Source: Agrilactobacillus composti DSM 18527 = JCM 14202
GTDB taxonomy: Bacteria > Bacillota > Bacilli > Lactobacillales > Lactobacillaceae
Direction of reading: 5' to 3'
Length of the DNA: 64,000 nt
NCBI RefSeq assembly: GCF_001436375.1
Contig: NZ_AZGA01000077.1
Span: forward strand, 1 to 64,000
Below, piece by piece: positions 61,038 to 64,000 of the stretch (positions are counted from its first letter, which is position 1; each line of letters begins with the position of its first letter). Below the pieces are notes generated by a model. The model was not told the origin of the DNA. It made no database searches and saw only the letters and a list, made by a program, of their open reading frames with translations. The translations under genes were made by a program, and so were the position numbers.

Positions 61038-61077
61038 GCACCGGGATGCCCTTTGATGAGGGTGTCCCGGTGTTTTT
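61038..61077 (+). terminator. PEBP gene terminator
   Basis: Stem CACCGGGA / TCCCGGTG (61039-61046 with 61065-61072) with inner CCC/GGG, then TTTTT. Confidence 0.9.
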
Positions 61078-61179
61078 GCTGTCGGATACTAAATATTATT
61101 TAGTTAGCCTAAAATAATTGTTGATAAATTAGCTTGAATAAGATAGGCTATCAAATGTAAGGGCTTACTTATCGTAGTG

Positions 61180-61233
61180 TAACTGTTTTCTAATCCAGAT
61201 AGTTGCGGCTGTCGCACATTTTAAAAACAGTTA
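61180..61233 (+). promoter_or_regulatory. Long inverted repeat in the leader of the peptide transporter gene
   Basis: TAACTGTTTT (61180-61189) pairs perfectly with AAAACAGTTA (61224-61233); a nested arm pair TGCG/CGCA (about 61204-61216) lies in the loop. It ends 29 bases before the dtpT ATG and can fold in the RNA. A second inverted pair TAGCCTA/TAGGCTA (about 61105-61151) lies farther up. No T run follows, so it is not a simple terminator. Confidence 0.45.
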
Positions 61234-61262
61234 TGCCCAAATTTTACAACAGGAGGTAACAC

Positions 61263-62735
61263 ATGCAAAAACCGAAAGAACGTCGATTTCTAGGACAACC
61301 TTGGGGTTTGTCCACCCTCTTCTTCACTGAAATGTGGGAACGTTTCAGTTATCACGGGATGCGGGCCATCTTATTATTCTACATGTTTTATGAAGTCACC
61401 CAAGGGGGCTTGGGCTTAGACAAGACCCTGGCGTCTTCGATCATGGCCATTTATGGGGCCTTGGTATACTTAGCCGCAGTATTGGGCGGCTGGGTGGGCG
61501 ACCGCCTATTAGGCAGTTTCAAAACTGTGTTAAGTGGTGGGGTCTTGATCATGTTAGGTCATATCGTATTATCCTTTCCCTCTGGCGCCCCCGCATTATT
61601 CATTTCCATTGCGTTGATCGTGGTGGGGACTGGGTTTTTAAAACCCAATATCTCCAACATGGTGGGGCTATTGTACGATGAAGGCGACAAGCAACGGGAC
61701 GTGGGCTTTACCATCTTCGTATTTGGGATCAACTTTGGTTCCTTTGTGGCCCCCATCATTGTGGGGACCCTGGGCCAAACCTATAGCTTCCACGTGGGCT
61801 TCTCCTTGGCCGCTATTGGGATGTTCTTTGGCTTGATTCAATATTACCGGGGCCGCAATCATTTAAGCCCCCTGTCCAAAATCCCGGATAATCCCATCAC
61901 GCCACCAGAAGCCAAGCGCTTGCGCATTTTTTTGGCCATCGGCTTAATTGGCTTAGGGGCTATCTTAGTGGGCTTACATATCATGGGTCGCTTAAATATC
62001 CACGCCATCATCTCGTTGATCACCGTGATTGCCTTAGCGCTACCGTTTTATTACTTCACCACCATGCTCACCAGTAAAAAAGTCACGCCGAAAGAAAAGA
62101 AACACGTCTTAGCCTATATTCCGATTTTCATTGCCATTGTTATTTTCTGGGCCATTCAAGAATCTGGCTCAGTAGTTTTAACCTTATTTGCTGAGGATCG
62201 CACCATTTTACACATTGGTGCTTTGAAATTGCAATCTTCTAACTTCCAAGCGTTGAACCCCCTATTTATCACCCTGTTAATGCCCGGGTTTAGTTGGCTA
62301 ATCCAGCACTGGAAACGCCAGCCTTCTTCTGGAGGTAAATTTGCCATTGGTTTAGTGCTAGCCGGCTGTTCTTATTTATTCATGGCCTTACCAGGCTTGA
62401 TCCATGGCACCGATGGCCGGGTCAGTCCTTTTTGGCTAATTGGCTCAGCTTTGATCGTGGAAATCGCCGAATGTTTCATCTCTCCGATCGGCCTGTCCAC
62501 CACCACCAAATTAGCCCCGGCCACCTATAGGTCCCAAATGATGAGTATGTGGTTCTTAGCCGATGCTTGTGGTCAAGCTTTTAATTCCCAGTTAGTGAAA
62601 TATTATACCCCGGCTACCGAAGTTAACTACTTCTTGGCCATTGGTAGTTTCAGTGTAGTGGCCGGTTTGGTCTTGGTTTTATTCGTGCCGAAAATCAAAC
62701 GTTTAATGGACGACATTGCCGGTGTGGCGGCTTAA
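61263..62735 (+). CDS. dtpT: Proton-dependent di/tripeptide transporter (POT/PTR2 family)
   Basis: Major-facilitator symporter with about 14 helices, 490 residues. POT signature ExxERFSYHG near the start (TEMWERFSYHGMRA) and FLKPNISNMVG-type segment (GTGFLKPNISNMVGLLYDEGD). Takes up di- and tripeptides with protons, important for peptide-dependent lactic acid bacteria. AGGAGG precedes the ATG. It has a long leader with inverted repeats and seems monocistronic; the next gene starts 168 bases later. Confidence 0.95.
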   Translation: MQKPKERRFLGQPWGLSTLFFTEMWERFSYHGMRAILLFYMFYEVTQGGLGLDKTLASSIMAIYGALVYLAAVLGGWVGDRLLGSFKTVLSGGVLIMLGHIVLSFPSGAPALFISIALIVVGTGFLKPNISNMVGLLYDEGDKQRDVGFTIFVFGINFGSFVAPIIVGTLGQTYSFHVGFSLAAIGMFFGLIQYYRGRNHLSPLSKIPDNPITPPEAKRLRIFLAIGLIGLGAILVGLHIMGRLNIHAIISLITVIALALPFYYFTTMLTSKKVTPKEKKHVLAYIPIFIAIVIFWAIQESGSVVLTLFAEDRTILHIGALKLQSSNFQALNPLFITLLMPGFSWLIQHWKRQPSSGGKFAIGLVLAGCSYLFMALPGLIHGTDGRVSPFWLIGSALIVEIAECFISPIGLSTTTKLAPATYRSQMMSMWFLADACGQAFNSQLVKYYTPATEVNYFLAIGSFSVVAGLVLVLFVPKIKRLMDDIAGVAA

Positions 62736-62903
62736 ATCAACTTTGTCAGCGACCGCCAGTAAGGGTTCCGCCTATATCGCATTAGCCACGCTGATTATGA
62801 CTGTTAGAAGTGTCGCAATTGTGATACGATGAACTTAATTAGTTGCTATTATCTTTAATTGTTCAAGTTGCCACAGTTACTTGTTAGAAAGGAACTGGTA
62901 AAA

Positions 62904-64000
62904 ATGAGCCGTTTATCCTTGGATACAACCACCGCCGCGGAAAAAACTGCGGCAGCCTTATATCAGTCGGTGCAATTGCGCATGGCCGTCACCCCCACTT
63001 CGGTGTGTCCGGTGGAAATCGCCAGCGCATATGCTAAGTTGTGTCACAGCCAAAGTTGTGGCAAATGTGTCCCTTGCCGGATTGGCTTAGGCCAATTGGG
63101 CGAACTTTTAGACGAAGTTAAGACTGGTCATGGCTCTGAGGCCACCTTAGACCTGATTGAACGCACCGCTCGCAGTATTAAGAATTCCGCTGATTGTGCC
63201 ATTGGCTATCAAGCCGCGGCCGAAGTCCTGCGGGATGTGATCGCCTTTCGCCCTGATTTTGAAAACCACTTAGAAAAAGGTTATTGCCTAGCACCCCACC
63301 AAGGTATCCCGTGTGTGCGGGAATGCCCGGCCCATGTGGATATTCCTGGCTATATTGCTTTGATTGGCGCCCATCGCAACGATGAAGCCGTACAATTGAT
63401 TCGCCAAGACAATCCTTTTCCCACGGCCTGTGCCTTTGTTTGTGAACATCCTTGTGAAAATCAATGCCGCCGGAACATCGTGGATAAAAGTATCAATATC
63501 CGGGGTTTGAAAACCTATGCGGTGGACAATGCGGCCATTGATATCTTACCCATGCCAAAAGCTGCCCCCACGGGTAAAAAAATTGGCGTCATTGGCGGGG
63601 GCCCCAGCGGCTTGACCGCAGCCTTTTACCTGCAACTCATGGGCCATTCGGTCACCGTTTATGAAAAACGCCACCATTTAGGGGGCATGTTGCGTTATGG
63701 TATTCCTAGCTATCGCTTAGACCGCCATGACCTGCAACGGGATATTGATTCGATCCTCACCACCGGTGTTCAGGTCCACATGGACTATGACATTGCCAGC
63801 GTGGCTGATTTCCAGAAGCTCCAAGCTGATAACGACGCCCTGTACATTGCCATTGGCGCCCACAGTGATAAAAAACTGCGGATCCCTAATGAAGATGCCC
63901 AGGGGGTGCTTTCTGCCGTGGAATTACTCCGGGGCATTGGCGACCATAAAATGCCGGACTTCTCCGGTAAAAAAGTCGTCGTCGTGGGCGGGGGCAACGT
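62904..64000 (+). CDS. FAD-dependent oxidoreductase with NuoF-type and GltD-type Fe-S modules (3' truncated by window)
   Basis: Open frame of 365 codons running off the window. N-terminus: NuoF-like 4Fe-4S site SCGKCVPCRIG with a fourth Cys about 43 residues later (SADCAIG). Next a GltD-like dicluster domain (GIPCVRECPAHVDIPGYI and CAFVCEHPCENQCRR), then the FAD-binding GGGPSGLTAAFYL and YGIPSYRL, and the start of a second nucleotide-binding fold at the end (VVVVGGGN). This resembles electron-bifurcating or glutamate-synthase-like beta subunits. Partners, if any, lie beyond the window. GAAAGGAAC site before ATG 62904. Confidence 0.88.
   Translation, partial: MSRLSLDTTTAAEKTAAALYQSVQLRMAVTPTSVCPVEIASAYAKLCHSQSCGKCVPCRIGLGQLGELLDEVKTGHGSEATLDLIERTARSIKNSADCAIGYQAAAEVLRDVIAFRPDFENHLEKGYCLAPHQGIPCVRECPAHVDIPGYIALIGAHRNDEAVQLIRQDNPFPTACAFVCEHPCENQCRRNIVDKSINIRGLKTYAVDNAAIDILPMPKAAPTGKKIGVIGGGPSGLTAAFYLQLMGHSVTVYEKRHHLGGMLRYGIPSYRLDRHDLQRDIDSILTTGVQVHMDYDIASVADFQKLQADNDALYIAIGAHSDKKLRIPNEDAQGVLSAVELLRGIGDHKMPDFSGKKVVVVGGGN

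Overview
The window looks like the chromosome of a lactic acid bacterium of the Lactobacillaceae. The evidence is a casei-like L-lactate dehydrogenase, a mannose-class PTS operon with its DUF956 companion gene, a zinc-free type B L31, an F-type D-Ala ligase, frequent TTG starts behind strong AGGAGG ribosome binding sites, and the gene order divIC/rqcP/yabM/mfd/pth, acpS/alr/mazEF and veg/rsmA/rnmV/tatD/metG. Most genes lie on the minus strand, so transcription runs mainly right to left. I see no tRNA, CRISPR array, insertion sequence or prophage.

Region 1-16.3 kb (minus): the left end is the leader and three tandem promoters of a ribosomal RNA operon whose 16S gene lies just outside the window. 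Reading against the gene direction, there follow lysS, dusB, hslO, ftsH, hpt, tilS, a YabR-like S1 protein, divIC, rqcP, a yabM flippase, mfd and pth: translation, protein quality control, purine salvage, division and DNA repair. Next is an unrecognised gene.

Region 16.6-20.7 kb (mostly plus): ldh, an L,D-transpeptidase and a CbpA-like CBS/ACT protein, with a TrmR-like methyltransferase on the minus strand. Region 20.7-33.2 kb (minus): mazF/mazE, alr, acpS, cshA, murF, ddl, an unknown protein, cfa, rpmE2, murA2 and pyrG. Alr, Ddl and MurF form a D-Ala branch of cell-wall synthesis. Ddl has Phe where D-Ala-D-Ala ligases have Tyr, and MurA2 has Asp in place of the fosfomycin-target Cys. Both are sequence signatures of intrinsic antibiotic tolerance.

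Region 33.2-41.8 kb: pyrG is preceded by a leader that looks like a CTP-sensing reiterative-transcription attenuator, then rpoE and a DUF1934 gene. Divergent plus-strand genes are a LipL-like acyltransferase, an HD hydrolase and a HAD phosphatase. A large membrane protein, a Nudix gene and rlmN are on minus, and mscL is on plus. Region 41.8-50.5 kb (minus): DUF956 and mannose PTS IID, IIC and IIAB, then prs, glmU, purR, ispE and veg.

Region 50.6-64 kb: rsmA, rnmV, tatD and metG, then an accessory-like block of small enzymes (DUF72, Rrf2 regulator, Nudix, flavodoxin fused to membrane helices, chorismate mutase, TMEM175 channel, sirtuin). A 48-residue membrane protein, an HExxH protein, a PEBP protein, a POT peptide transporter and the start of a NuoF/GltD-like flavoprotein follow. 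The window is mostly housekeeping. The most interesting signals are regulatory (rrn promoter array with a PurBox-like pair, pyrG leader, dtpT leader) and unusual active sites (Ddl, MurA2, sirtuin, MetRS).
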